The notes beneath the pieces were generated by a model. That model ran no database searches. It was not told the DNA's origin and was given only the letters and a program-made list of their open reading frames with translations. The position numbers and the translations under genes are program-made. A stretch of DNA of 64,000 nucleotides from JBNLBS01 sp050303415 (GTDB lineage: Bacteria; Pseudomonadota; Gammaproteobacteria; Methylococcales; Methylomonadaceae). This document shows positions 54,377 through 63,800 of the stretch, in pieces. Positions within the stretch are counted from its first letter, which is position 1, and each line of letters opens with the position of its first letter. The stretch lies in contig JBNLBS010000012.1 of assembly GCA_050303415.1 (NCBI GenBank), positions 1 to 64,000 on the forward strand, read 5' to 3'.

Positions 54377-55537
54377 TCACTCCTGCTCTATTTTGACAAA
54401 TTTACCATCCTGCATTTGTTTAATATAAATCATTCTATTGGCTATTAAACCTTTTATATCAAACTCATAATTCCCATAGCCCGGTACATAATTGTATTTT
54501 AATGTTGAAGCCACCCTGATTGGCTCACTGGTACCGGTTTTTCGAATAGCATCAGCCAGCACATGGGCCGCTTCATAACCTTGAAAGGCATAATAATCCG
54601 CCTCTATTCCATAAGACTGTTTAAATTTCTGACTAAAGTCATTTTGACCAGCAAAAACAGAAGCGACATAGATCTGATTGGAGGTCTGTCCGGACCACTC
54701 CCATATTTTAACGTTATCAAGGCCATCCCCCCCAATAATCGGTTTATTCATCCCCATATTGCGTAGCTGTTTAATCATACTGGCAGCATTGCGATCAACA
54801 GCAGCCAAAACCACGGCATCGAAATCTGTTTTCATCACTTCATAGATAATATTTTTATAATCCGTATGTTTTATAAAAAAAGATTTGGCTTCGACAATTT
54901 GTAAAGGGTCTTCAAGACGTGCGGCAAATCGATCATATAAATCCAGACCGTATGGATTTCTGGTATGTAAAAAAACTAAATTATTCCAGTTTTTTTTCTT
55001 TGCAAATTGAATGATCGAATCAACAAAAAAATCTTCCGAAGGTATGATGCTGAAGGTATATTTGAAACCATGTTCTGTGAGCATAGAATCGGTTGCGACC
55101 ACCGAGATAAATAAAACACCATTGTATTCATAGCTAATAGATGCGGGAATGGCAGATGCAGAAGAAGAATGCCCGAGTACGGCAACCATTTTATGATCGG
55201 CTGCTATAGCCAGTCTGGATTTTTGCGCATTCCTCTTGGTTGAATCATCAAAAGGATGAAGAACAATTTGCGCATTTACTGTTTTGTTAGCTGATTTTAG
55301 TTGAATCCCCTGTTTATTAATTTCGTCTACAGCCATCATAACGCCATCAACAAACGTTTTTTCATTTTTTAAATCCCAGACAACTGCAACATGGATATCT
55401 TTATTTAGCTGAGCAGCAATTTCTGCACGTTCTGTTATTGAATATTGATAAGTGGAACGATAGGAATAAATATTCCTGAAAACCAGCAAAATAATAAACA
55501 ATAAAAAAAAAATTCGAAAGCTTGTTTTTCTACGCAT
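54377..55537 (-). CDS. Membrane-anchored Leu/Ile/Val-type periplasmic binding protein
   Basis: A 386-residue protein of the Peripla_BP_6 (LivJ-like) family. An N-terminal helix (about 8-24) lacks a clear cleavage site and may anchor it. The binding fold follows: VAVVWDLKNEKTFVDGVMMAVDEIN, AVLGHSSSASAIPAS, FIKHTDYKNII, VLAAVDRNAASMIKQLRNMGM and YYAFQGYEAAHVLADAI. No LivH, LivM or ABC ATPase is nearby, so it is probably a sensor or regulatory binding protein rather than a transporter part. It starts 2 nt after the stop of the prohibitin-like gene and is followed by coupled micro-ORFs. Confidence 0.87.
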   Translation of the reverse strand: MRRKTSFRIFFLLFIILLVFRNIYSYRSTYQYSITERAEIAAQLNKDIHVAVVWDLKNEKTFVDGVMMAVDEINKQGIQLKSANKTVNAQIVLHPFDDSTKRNAQKSRLAIAADHKMVAVLGHSSSASAIPASISYEYNGVLFISVVATDSMLTEHGFKYTFSIIPSEDFFVDSIIQFAKKKNWNNLVFLHTRNPYGLDLYDRFAARLEDPLQIVEAKSFFIKHTDYKNIIYEVMKTDFDAVVLAAVDRNAASMIKQLRNMGMNKPIIGGDGLDNVKIWEWSGQTSNQIYVASVFAGQNDFSQKFKQSYGIEADYYAFQGYEAAHVLADAIRKTGTSEPIRVASTLKYNYVPGYGNYEFDIKGLIANRMIYIKQMQDGKFVKIEQE

Positions 55538-55539
55538 TA

Positions 55540-56364
55540 TTATTGCCCTTTTGCGCCGCCACCAAGAATAATGGGCAATTGATTATCACCGCTACCAATA
55601 ACTACAATTTTTGCATTATCTGACTTAGCGAGGGCTTGTGTGGCTTGAATTCCTTTCCATTTCAATATGTCTTTGGATAAAGATTGTTTAACTTTGGTGT
55701 TATAGTCGTATATCCCCCCGGCCTCAATTTTTTTTCTTTTCGCTTCCTGTGTCTCCCTGGCCAGTCTGTATTCGTAGGCTTCTGACAATTGTTTTTGCTC
55801 AATCTTGGATTCAATTGCCGCTTCTACAGGCGCAGGTAAAATGACCTGTCGGAGAATGACATCCTGAATAACAATATAGTTTTTCTCAATTTCCGAAACC
55901 GCCTTAGTGATAATATCATGCAGGCTGGTACCTTTACTGGTGTAGACCTCATCTATTGCCATCTTGCCAATAGCCACTCGTAAGGTATGGTCAACCTCAG
56001 GAATAACAATTTTTTCCAGATAATCAGGCCCCACTTTCTGATGTAATATCCCAACAGCATCACGTTCCGGATAATACCGAATCGATATGTTTAATGTTAT
56101 TTTTAAACCTTCATCTGTTAGTACCGCGAGTGGATAGCTAGTTTGCTGCACCCGTGTGTTATAAATAGTCATTGAGTTCCAGGGAAAAATAATATGAAAC
56201 CCTTCCGGATAAACATAATCAGTCACTGTACCACCGGCAAAACGCCGATATAACACACCCGCCTCGCCCGCACGGATGGTAATAAAAATAGAAGAATAAA
56301 AATAAACAATAATTAATAAAATAACTATTGCTGAGGTTATTAAGGCTGGAAGTTGACGCAGCAT
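55540..56364 (-). CDS. Prohibitin/SPFH-domain membrane protein
   Basis: A 274-residue protein with an N-terminal membrane helix (about 8-30). An SPFH/band-7 domain (about 30-190) follows, with IRAGEAGVLYRRFAGGTV, the GFHIIFPW segment and the RQVILPAPVEAAIESK helix. A Lys/Glu/Ala coiled coil (about 190-235) and a Gly-rich C terminus complete it. SPFH proteins form large membrane-bound rings or scaffolds. It is immediately followed by a binding-protein gene and preceded by a DUF697-like gene, so it may organise an envelope complex with them. Confidence 0.9.
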   Translation of the reverse strand: MLRQLPALITSAIVILLIIVYFYSSIFITIRAGEAGVLYRRFAGGTVTDYVYPEGFHIIFPWNSMTIYNTRVQQTSYPLAVLTDEGLKITLNISIRYYPERDAVGILHQKVGPDYLEKIVIPEVDHTLRVAIGKMAIDEVYTSKGTSLHDIITKAVSEIEKNYIVIQDVILRQVILPAPVEAAIESKIEQKQLSEAYEYRLARETQEAKRKKIEAGGIYDYNTKVKQSLSKDILKWKGIQATQALAKSDNAKIVVIGSGDNQLPIILGGGAKGQ

Positions 56365-56477
56365 AGAGAAATTAAGGTATTAAATGGGAATAAGGTTGTT
56401 AAATTAAGTCAACCATGGCCGGCATGAATAGCCAGCCAGATTGGTTGCACAAAATAGTCAATTTTCAATTGAAAATA

Positions 56478-56960
56478 TTAGGGTGTTGCTTTTTTTGCCT
56501 GTGAGGCGGCAACCTTTCCTTCTTTTAACTGTTCTGCATAATATTCCCGAACAGTTTCAGGATCAAATGTTAAAAACGTACCACCTGATTCAAAATGCTG
56601 AATGAAAACTTTGCCGATGGCATAACTGGATGCTCCAGCCATTAATGGTAAAGTGAGTGCGCCAAGCGTTGAGCCTACAAGTGGTATCATTTTTGTTAAA
56701 CTGGCAACAACCGGAGTTATTGAAGTAGGAAAGCTACCACCGACTAATGCTGCCAAAGCATTTTTGCCTTTCCCTTCCATAAATGTGACACCATAGATGT
56801 GGCTAAGCCTTCTAAGCATTTCTAATTGAATACCTGTTACCGCAACAAAATCAAACAAAGGTACTGGAACCAAACCGGCAGCCATAGACGCATACATGGT
56901 TTTTCTAACTAAGTCCTGAGCATCTTCCAATGTATTCTCAGATTTTACTAATTCAGTCAT
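56478..56960 (-). CDS. DUF697-like membrane protein
   Basis: A 160-residue protein with a hydrophobic central part (about 20-125, rich in Gly, Ala, Val and Leu) of the DUF697 type, often found attached to GTPases or alone. Seen: AAGLVPVPLFDFVAVTGIQLEMLRRLS, LVGGSFPTS and a late GKVFIQHFESGG. The ATG at 56960 is chosen because the upstream AAGG is its Shine-Dalgarno site; an earlier GTG overlaps that site. It probably sits in the inner membrane. It is placed between the lipoprotein and prohibitin-like genes. Confidence 0.75.
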   Translation of the reverse strand: MTELVKSENTLEDAQDLVRKTMYASMAAGLVPVPLFDFVAVTGIQLEMLRRLSHIYGVTFMEGKGKNALAALVGGSFPTSITPVVASLTKMIPLVGSTLGALTLPLMAGASSYAIGKVFIQHFESGGTFLTFDPETVREYYAEQLKEGKVAASQAKKATP

Positions 56961-57050
56961 ACTATACACCTTTTAATTCTAAAATTAATGAATACCCCAT
57001 TAGAGCTTTTACACGATTAGTATAAATAAATCAACATAAATACATCTGAT

Positions 57051-57064
57051 TTGTATAAATACAA
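57051..57064. promoter_or_regulatory. Short dyad upstream of the DUF697-like gene
   Basis: TTGTAT and ATACAA flank AA, a 14-bp inverted repeat about 90 nt upstream of the DUF697-like start, in very AT-rich sequence. It may be an operator for the downstream set but could be chance. Confidence 0.25.
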
Positions 57065-57147
57065 TGCTTTTAAATCATATTAATTATAATATCTAAAATA
57101 CAAATCAAATAATCAAAACAGCAAGATAATTAAATATACTAATTAAT

Positions 57148-57182
57148 TATCTGTTATGGCTGTTATAAAGCCATAACAGATA
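57148..57182 (-). terminator. Perfect 14-bp hairpin after the lipoprotein gene
   Basis: TATCTGTTATGGCT and AGCCATAACAGATA are exact inverted repeats around a 7-nt loop, 14 nt past the stop of the lipoprotein gene. The following minus-strand sequence is AT-rich without a long T run. It probably ends or attenuates the transcript before the DUF697-like gene. Confidence 0.65.
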
Positions 57183-57196
57183 AAAGAGTATAAATA

Positions 57197-58312
57197 CTAA
57201 AAAACTTTTATTAACTGCTGAACTGGTAGTTCTTTAGGTTCTAATGAAACGATGGTGAACAAATCATTCAGGATTCTAAATGAATCCCTGTTCCAGGTTG
57301 AATGTTTTCCGTCAAGGTCGGCAATTTTATAGGTTTTACCCAGATATTCCACTTCAGCCGCTGATAAAGTTAAGCCCTCTTCTTTATCACCCCAGTTTAT
57401 TGTTAAAATTGGTCGACGTTCGGTCTCGGGAATTTCATCCAGTTTAACGCCTGAATTCAACCACTCGCCAAAATGTCTTTGTGATTCACCCAAGGCTCCC
57501 AATACCCCGGAAAAAGGACGCATAATAAAAGAGACTTGTGGCGTGCCATCTTCAACACCTATATTAAGGTGACTGCCTTGCCAGAAGCTATAGTCCGGGT
57601 CGGAATACAATCGGGTTAATAACGGTAATGCTTGTTTTGGTACAGTCAGTACATTTTTATCTTCGATAGTATCGATTCTTAACATTTGATGAAGCTGCAT
57701 CTGTCTGGCCAAACCGGCGAGACGCAGAAAATTTCTGAAATTTTCTGGCCGTTCTTCATCCGGTATATTATTGAGTGTCAGCCTTTTGCCGGAAGGATAA
57801 TCCAAAATGACTGCAACGACCATGATTCTCATCAGTTGATTGACTGGAACACCTTGTCGTAACTGTTCAAAAAATATTTTACTGTCGATTGGCGTATAAA
57901 CCGCTCTGGCAAATGTCGCACCACTTAATGGTGCAAAAGAAAAAGTGGGTGACTCAGTCGCCGTTACCCCCAATGTTCCACCATAGGTGAAAACCTTGGT
58001 TATCGCATCTGCTGCGGCAGTTAGGGCATCAGTTTTTGTCCGGGTCAAACTCGAATTTAAACCGGCTGAAGCACCAAATGAAAACGATGCATTAATACTG
58101 GACATCTGCATAAAATAACTGGCATGAGCATTAGCACGCCGAGCCAGATTAAGCAGCATCTGTTCATTGGACAGATTGGCATAAGTCTGGGAGAAATTCT
58201 GGAAAGACTCTTTCAGTGCGACTTTCCCGGCACAACCCTGCAACATGATGGTCATACAACCAATCATGATGACCTTTGACAGATTAAAATTTAAAATTTC
58301 ATGCGTTTTCAA
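57197..58312 (-). CDS. Envelope lipoprotein of unknown function
   Basis: A 371-residue lipoprotein. The TTG at 58312 has GGAGG 8 nt upstream and is preferred to another TTG that overlaps the GGAGG itself. The signal segment ends with lipobox LQGC (Cys27). The mature part has SNEQMLLNLARRANAHASYFMQMSSI, a Gly/Ser/Thr-rich stretch (about 80-130) and a later region with Pro-rich turns and a WGDKEEGLTLSAAEVEYLGK segment. I do not recognise a named family. It sits at the head of the DUF697/SPFH/binding-protein set, separated from it by a hairpin, and starts 22 nt after the exporter gene. Confidence 0.75.
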   Translation of the reverse strand: MKTHEILNFNLSKVIMIGCMTIMLQGCAGKVALKESFQNFSQTYANLSNEQMLLNLARRANAHASYFMQMSSINASFSFGASAGLNSSLTRTKTDALTAAADAITKVFTYGGTLGVTATESPTFSFAPLSGATFARAVYTPIDSKIFFEQLRQGVPVNQLMRIMVVAVILDYPSGKRLTLNNIPDEERPENFRNFLRLAGLARQMQLHQMLRIDTIEDKNVLTVPKQALPLLTRLYSDPDYSFWQGSHLNIGVEDGTPQVSFIMRPFSGVLGALGESQRHFGEWLNSGVKLDEIPETERRPILTINWGDKEEGLTLSAAEVEYLGKTYKIADLDGKHSTWNRDSFRILNDLFTIVSLEPKELPVQQLIKVF

Positions 58313-58334
58313 CTGTAAACCCTCCAAATATAAT

Positions 58335-59987
58335 TTATTTTTCTTCTTTAATTTGTCCGATATCCATCACTAACAAGCGATCACAATGATCGAAATATTT
58401 TTCGTCATGCGTAACAACGATGACAGTTTTCTCCATTTGTTTTAATTTTTGTAAAATAACGTCATAAAAAAACTGTCTGAATTCCGGATCCTGGTCGGCA
58501 GCAACCTCATCAAAGACATAAATAGCTTTGTCTTCCAATAAAGCAATAATTAACGCCAGACGTTTTTTCTGACCGGTTGATAGATTGGTATTGGTAAATT
58601 GACCGTTTTTAAAGCCGGTCTTATTTTCCAGCCCCATTAATGTCAAATATTCATTAACCAGTTCCACATTTACATTTTGCAGTCCGTAAAAACGGTCAAA
58701 CAAATGAAAATCGGTAAAAATAATTGAAAAAAGGTTCCGGTAATTACCCAATAAATCCTTTTCAATAGTGGTTTTATCCACCACGATGGCGCCGGATTCC
58801 GGCTCGTACAATCCGGTTAATAACTTAAGAAAAGTTGATTTACCGCTACCGTTTCCACCCCGTACAAAAACCAGCTCACCTCGTTTAATTTTTAAATCTA
58901 CCGGACCCACGGAAAATTGCCTGGTTTGCTCAGATGGTGGGTATGAAAAATACAACTGACTGATTGCTATAAAGTCAAAAAAATGCGGTGGTTTGAATGT
59001 TTCAAGGGTTGTAAATTCAGCTTCCTTAGACTCCAACAGCTTAGTTTCCAATTGCAGCAGGTAGTCGATTGCCACATTCGCCCTGGCCAGGCTGGGAATC
59101 ATGTCAATAATGATGACGATCGGCCCCATAATAAAAAAGATAATGGTAGTGATAGACATTATTTTGCTGGCTGTTAAAGAGCTTAATTGCGGCAATAAGA
59201 ACACCACACTGGCCATTAACACATAAAAAAAAAGCTGTGCGTAAAGTTGAAGATTGACGTTACTGATATCAGTCGAAACATTTACCCGACGGGCATCCTC
59301 GGATACCGGTTTCATGTAATTCTCGTACAGATCATCAACCTTTTCCCGGTTGATTTTTAACTCATTAAAGCCATCCAATACATGCTGCATGTAACCAAAA
59401 TATTCATTTTCCTTTACCATCGCCTGCTGCATGGATTGACTTATAGCCTTAACCAGGACATAGATGGTCAGCATTGCACCGGCAATACAGATAAGAGCCA
59501 TACCCAATGCCATTTTAGATATGGTCGCCATATAGATAAAAGAACACAGCAGCATAACCGTGGCCGGAAAACCTTCTGCCAGTCTGTGAGCGCCTTGTGA
59601 GATCAGTTCTGTTTTTTCGGATAATAAAGAAAGTATTTGAGACTTACCTATTTCTTCATACGATAATAGTTTCAAGCCTCTTAATAAATCCAGGATACGA
59701 CTACGGTATTTAAAAATTCCCCCCTGCACCAACTCCGTGATACGGTGGGTTACATAACGTTTGGAAATTAAATACAGGGAAACACTCAGTATAAATAAAA
59801 TAAACAGGCGCGCGTCCAGATCCGGTTTATCAAAATCCTTGGCGGCAAAGTTCAGTATTACCAACACCAACGCATTTATAATCCCTGATACCACTGCGGC
59901 CAAGGCCAGCAGGAATTTATCCTTTTGTGTATCGATTTCCAGAAAATCAAGAAGTTTAGGTTTTAACGACCAAGTGTCATTATTCAT
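58335..59987 (-). CDS. Cyclic-peptide/siderophore-type ABC exporter (SyrD/PvdE-like)
   Basis: A 550-residue fused transporter. The membrane half spans about 1-300 with six helices. The ATPase half follows: Walker A GGNGSGKSTF near residue 383, signature LSTGQKKRLALI near 465, Walker B YVFDEVAADQD, and H-loop VIVVTHDEKYF. It resembles SyrD and PvdE, which export or translocate nonribosomal peptides across the inner membrane. Its start lies 3 nt after the stop of the JmjC-like gene and downstream of the NRPS, so it very probably exports the pathway product or a precursor. Confidence 0.92.
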   Translation of the reverse strand: MNNDTWSLKPKLLDFLEIDTQKDKFLLALAAVVSGIINALVLVILNFAAKDFDKPDLDARLFILFILSVSLYLISKRYVTHRITELVQGGIFKYRSRILDLLRGLKLLSYEEIGKSQILSLLSEKTELISQGAHRLAEGFPATVMLLCSFIYMATISKMALGMALICIAGAMLTIYVLVKAISQSMQQAMVKENEYFGYMQHVLDGFNELKINREKVDDLYENYMKPVSEDARRVNVSTDISNVNLQLYAQLFFYVLMASVVFLLPQLSSLTASKIMSITTIIFFIMGPIVIIIDMIPSLARANVAIDYLLQLETKLLESKEAEFTTLETFKPPHFFDFIAISQLYFSYPPSEQTRQFSVGPVDLKIKRGELVFVRGGNGSGKSTFLKLLTGLYEPESGAIVVDKTTIEKDLLGNYRNLFSIIFTDFHLFDRFYGLQNVNVELVNEYLTLMGLENKTGFKNGQFTNTNLSTGQKKRLALIIALLEDKAIYVFDEVAADQDPEFRQFFYDVILQKLKQMEKTVIVVTHDEKYFDHCDRLLVMDIGQIKEEK

Positions 59988-59990
59988 TTA

Positions 59991-60884
59991 TTATTTTTTA
60001 AATTTATAAATAAAACGGTTAAAACGTATTACCCAATGCCAGGGTAAGAAATTCATAACAAACAATACCGTTGAGCGCACGGTTTGAAAATTGCGCCAAA
60101 AGGGCCGCACCTTCCAAAAAAAGTTACAGGAACACACATAGCCCTCACCCTCTGCTACCACTTCGTGCCACCAGTGTGTGGGGATATACAAAAGTTGTCC
60201 GGGGCTAAGAACTACTTCGTAACGATCCGCTTCAGTCCGGGTGAATTTTGGATGTTCAGTCAGATCCGGTTTGTCGACGTTAACCTTACTGACCCAAAAA
60301 GGCAAAATATCATAAAAACCGAATGGATACAGATTGGATGTTTGTTTGGGCGGATATAAAATCACTCTTTTTTTGCCATGCAGTAGCATTAAGGTGCCGT
60401 CACCCGGATCAAAATGCAACGGTTCAGCATGTCCGGCCGGTCCTAGCCATAAATTTAATGAGGCCTCAGGAATAATCTCTTCAAAGCCCAGTTCATTGGT
60501 TATATATTGCATTTCTTTGGCAATCGATTGTGCCGCCAGAGTGTCACCAATCGGGTTCTGTGCCAAATATAAATTTCTCTTTTTCGCACTGCCATCTGTC
60601 AAATGCTGGGCAAAGTCATGAATGGTCATATTAATATGGTCGCAATATTTACTCCATTGATAACGCGGTTTATCAAAATGCCCTTCCCCATAGTCGCGTA
60701 CCGCAAACTCATTCTCTCCTAAATTACTAGTTAGAAAATCCAGATCCCAATCCACGGCGGCATCAAGAAAATCATCTATAACCACGGGTTTGCCGGCTCT
60801 TCTATAATCCTTATCGAATTTCTCTCCTTTGAGCGCTGAAACAGAAAAATGATCGATATTATTGTAATTTACTTCTGCATTCAT
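59991..60884 (-). CDS. JmjC/cupin-8-like Fe(II)/2-oxoglutarate oxygenase
   Basis: A 297-residue cupin-like oxygenase of the JmjC/FIH-1 type. Seen: KPVVIDDFLD near the start, LGPAGHAEPLHFDPGDGTLMLLHGKK (His and Asp of HxD near 160), YPPKQ and the distal His in YIPTHWWHEV, followed by CNFFWK. It is predicted to hydroxylate an amino acid, peptide or carrier-bound substrate using 2-oxoglutarate and O2. It begins 3 nt after the NRPS stop and ends 3 nt before the exporter gene, so tailoring of the NRPS product or of the NRPS-bound amino acid is the likely role. The target residue is not known. Confidence 0.88.
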   Translation of the reverse strand: MNAEVNYNNIDHFSVSALKGEKFDKDYRRAGKPVVIDDFLDAAVDWDLDFLTSNLGENEFAVRDYGEGHFDKPRYQWSKYCDHINMTIHDFAQHLTDGSAKKRNLYLAQNPIGDTLAAQSIAKEMQYITNELGFEEIIPEASLNLWLGPAGHAEPLHFDPGDGTLMLLHGKKRVILYPPKQTSNLYPFGFYDILPFWVSKVNVDKPDLTEHPKFTRTEADRYEVVLSPGQLLYIPTHWWHEVVAEGEGYVCSCNFFWKVRPFWRNFQTVRSTVLFVMNFLPWHWVIRFNRFIYKFKK

Positions 60885-60887
60885 CGC

Positions 60888-63800
60888 CTATCCTCTTACG
60901 TTAACTATTTGTGCAATCTGTTCGGCATTATCCGTCTCCATCATGGATTCATGCTGACCGTTTACCCAATGCAAATCAATTTTTAACTCATCCAATTGTT
61001 GCCAACCCAAAAAGTCATCATCGGTAATTCGACGACTGCCGTCTTTAGCCCGGATTAAACATACCGGGGTCCGGACCGGCTCAGGTTGATAACTCATCTT
61101 TAGGTTACTTCGACAAACTGTAAAATAACGTTCAATGGCTTTATCATCCATCGCTCTGGGTACCAGACCGGCCTCTTTAGCCTTAGCAAAAACCTTTTGC
61201 AACTGTTCAGCCGGGGATAACAGCCTGAGTTGTTCAGCAGTATAGCCTAAATCAGGAAACAGGCTGACCAACAACTCGGCATCATCGGTTTTTGCTGCAT
61301 TTACTTCGGTTAATGCCGGGTGTGCGGTATCCAGCAAACCTATAAATTCAATTTTCTCGCCTTTAATTTCAAGCAGTCTGGCTATTTCATAAGCCACCAA
61401 ACCGCCAAAGGAATAGCCTAACAACCGATATGGACCGGTTTTTTGTCGACTTTTAATTACATCTAAATAATATGCCGCCATTTCCGGCAATTGGGTAAAA
61501 ATCGGTTGATTTACTTCCATGCCGGGCGCCTTCAAACCATAGACAGGCTGGTCATCGCCCAATGCCTTGGCTAAATCGTTGTAACAAATAACGTGGCCAC
61601 CGACCGGATGAATACAAAAAACAGGTGGCTGAGAGCCTTTGGACTGAATTTCCACCAGAGGTGTCCATTCTGTTTGTTGATTGTCAGCATCTAACTGTCG
61701 ACTTAATGCCGATATAGTAGGGGCTTGAAAAATCGCCGCCAACGGCAACGTCTTGCCCAAGGCCACCTTAATCTGGGTCATTAAATCCAACACCAATAAG
61801 GAATGACCGCCCAGATCAAAAAAATCATCATCAACAGATGGCAAATGTTCCAGTTCTAACAATTCCCGCCAAATACCGGCCAGCGTATTTTGCACAAACC
61901 CTTGCGGTTTAAGATCTGTTGTTTTACGGGCCTTTAGTTCGGGATCGGGCAAGGCTTTCCTATCGACTTTGCCATTGGGTGTTAACGGAAAATGATCCAA
62001 TATCACAATCGCAGCAGGAACCATAAACCCCGGCAACTGTTGTCTGGCCAGCTTATATAAGCTATCCTGCAGGTTCGTTGCTTGCTCTAATCCGGGTGAT
62101 TTAATATAAGCCACCAATTTTCTATCACTGCTGGCCGCCTGTCCTAAGGTTAATACCAGACATTCATCGACCTCAGGTTGAGATGAAAATAAAGCTTCTA
62201 CCTCTCCCAACTCGATCCGGAAGCCGCGAACTTTAACCTGATGGTCCAGCCGTCCACGGTAGACCAGTTCTCCATTATGGTTGTAGTTTACTAAATCGCC
62301 GGTTTTATATAGACGAGCCCCTAACTGCTGACTAAAAGGGTCAGGGACAAACTTTTCAGCCGTCAAGGCCGGCCGGTCATGATAGCCTCTGGCAAGCCCC
62401 AATCCACCTAAATACAACTCACCCGGCACACTAATGGGAACAGGCTGCATATAACTATCCAAAACATAGGCCTGAGTATGACTGATGGGGCGTCCGATGG
62501 TGGGAGCTATATCAGCCTGACGTAACGTATACGTGGAATAAGTCGTGTCCTCTGACGGACCGTATAAATCAAAAACCTGTTCAATATGATCTTTGGCATA
62601 CAGTTTGTTTACTAACTCCGTCGCTAACGGTTCTCCGGCTAAATTAACGGTTTTAACCGACTCAGGAATGGCATCGGCCCTTAATAATTCTTCAGCTGCC
62701 GACGGTACTGTATTAATTAAGCTCGGCGTATTTTCACTGCATTCCGCCAACTCAATTACATTACGTAATAGGACAATAGTCCCTCCCGATGCCAGGGTCA
62801 GAAATATTTCATAGACCGATAAATCAAAACATACCGATGTTCCAGCCAACACCCGGCTTAGCTGTTCAGATGAGTAAACCCGCTGTGCCCAGTTAATCAT
62901 GGTCACGGCACTGGCATGGGTTATAGCAACCCCTTTAGGTCGTCCGGTCGAACCGGAGGTATACAATATATAAGCAAGGTTGTCCGGACGTACTTTAACG
63001 TTATTTCGACCCTGAACTTGTGGCAACGGTTTATCCAACAAAACCTTGGTTATCCGCTGCAGACTGGCATGTGTCTCTGCCAGATCCGATTCGGTCAGCA
63101 ACATCAAAACATTGGCATCCTGCAAGGTGGATTCCAAACGTGCACTGGGATAGTCCGGATCCAAAGGCACATAGGCGGCACCGGTTTTAAGAATGGCCAA
63201 CATGGCAACAATTAATGTCGGACTGCGCTTAAGGCATAAGCCTATCATTACCTCGGGCCCTGCTCCCCGTGTTGTTAAAAACGCTGCCAGTTGATCCGCC
63301 TGATCATTCAACTGTTGATAGCTTAACTGTTTACCCCGGTGTTCTACGGCAATGTGCTCAGGTACACGCTTTACAGACAACTGAAATAAGTCGTGCAGAC
63401 ATTGTTTCTCCGGCATGGGGTCACTGCACCGGTTCCAGTCATACACCACCTTTTGATACTGCGCATCAGGTAGTATGGACAGACTGCATATTGATGTTTC
63501 CGGCTGCTTGACCAGCTGAGCCAGGTAATGACTAAAACTAGCCGCCATCATTTGAATGGATTCCGGTTTGAACAAATCCGCGTTATATTCAAAAACTGCC
63601 TGAACCTTGCCTTCCGACTCATGCATTGCCAGTGTCAGGTCAAACTTGGCTTCTTTACTGGCCATGGGTATCGGTTCTATTTCGAGCCCGGACAATTCAA
63701 GCTGCTGCCCGGCGGTGTTGTGATAAATAAACATCACCTGAAAAAACGGCGTCCCGGCTAAGTCACGCTCGGGCTGCAAGGCTTCTACCAGTTTTTCAAA

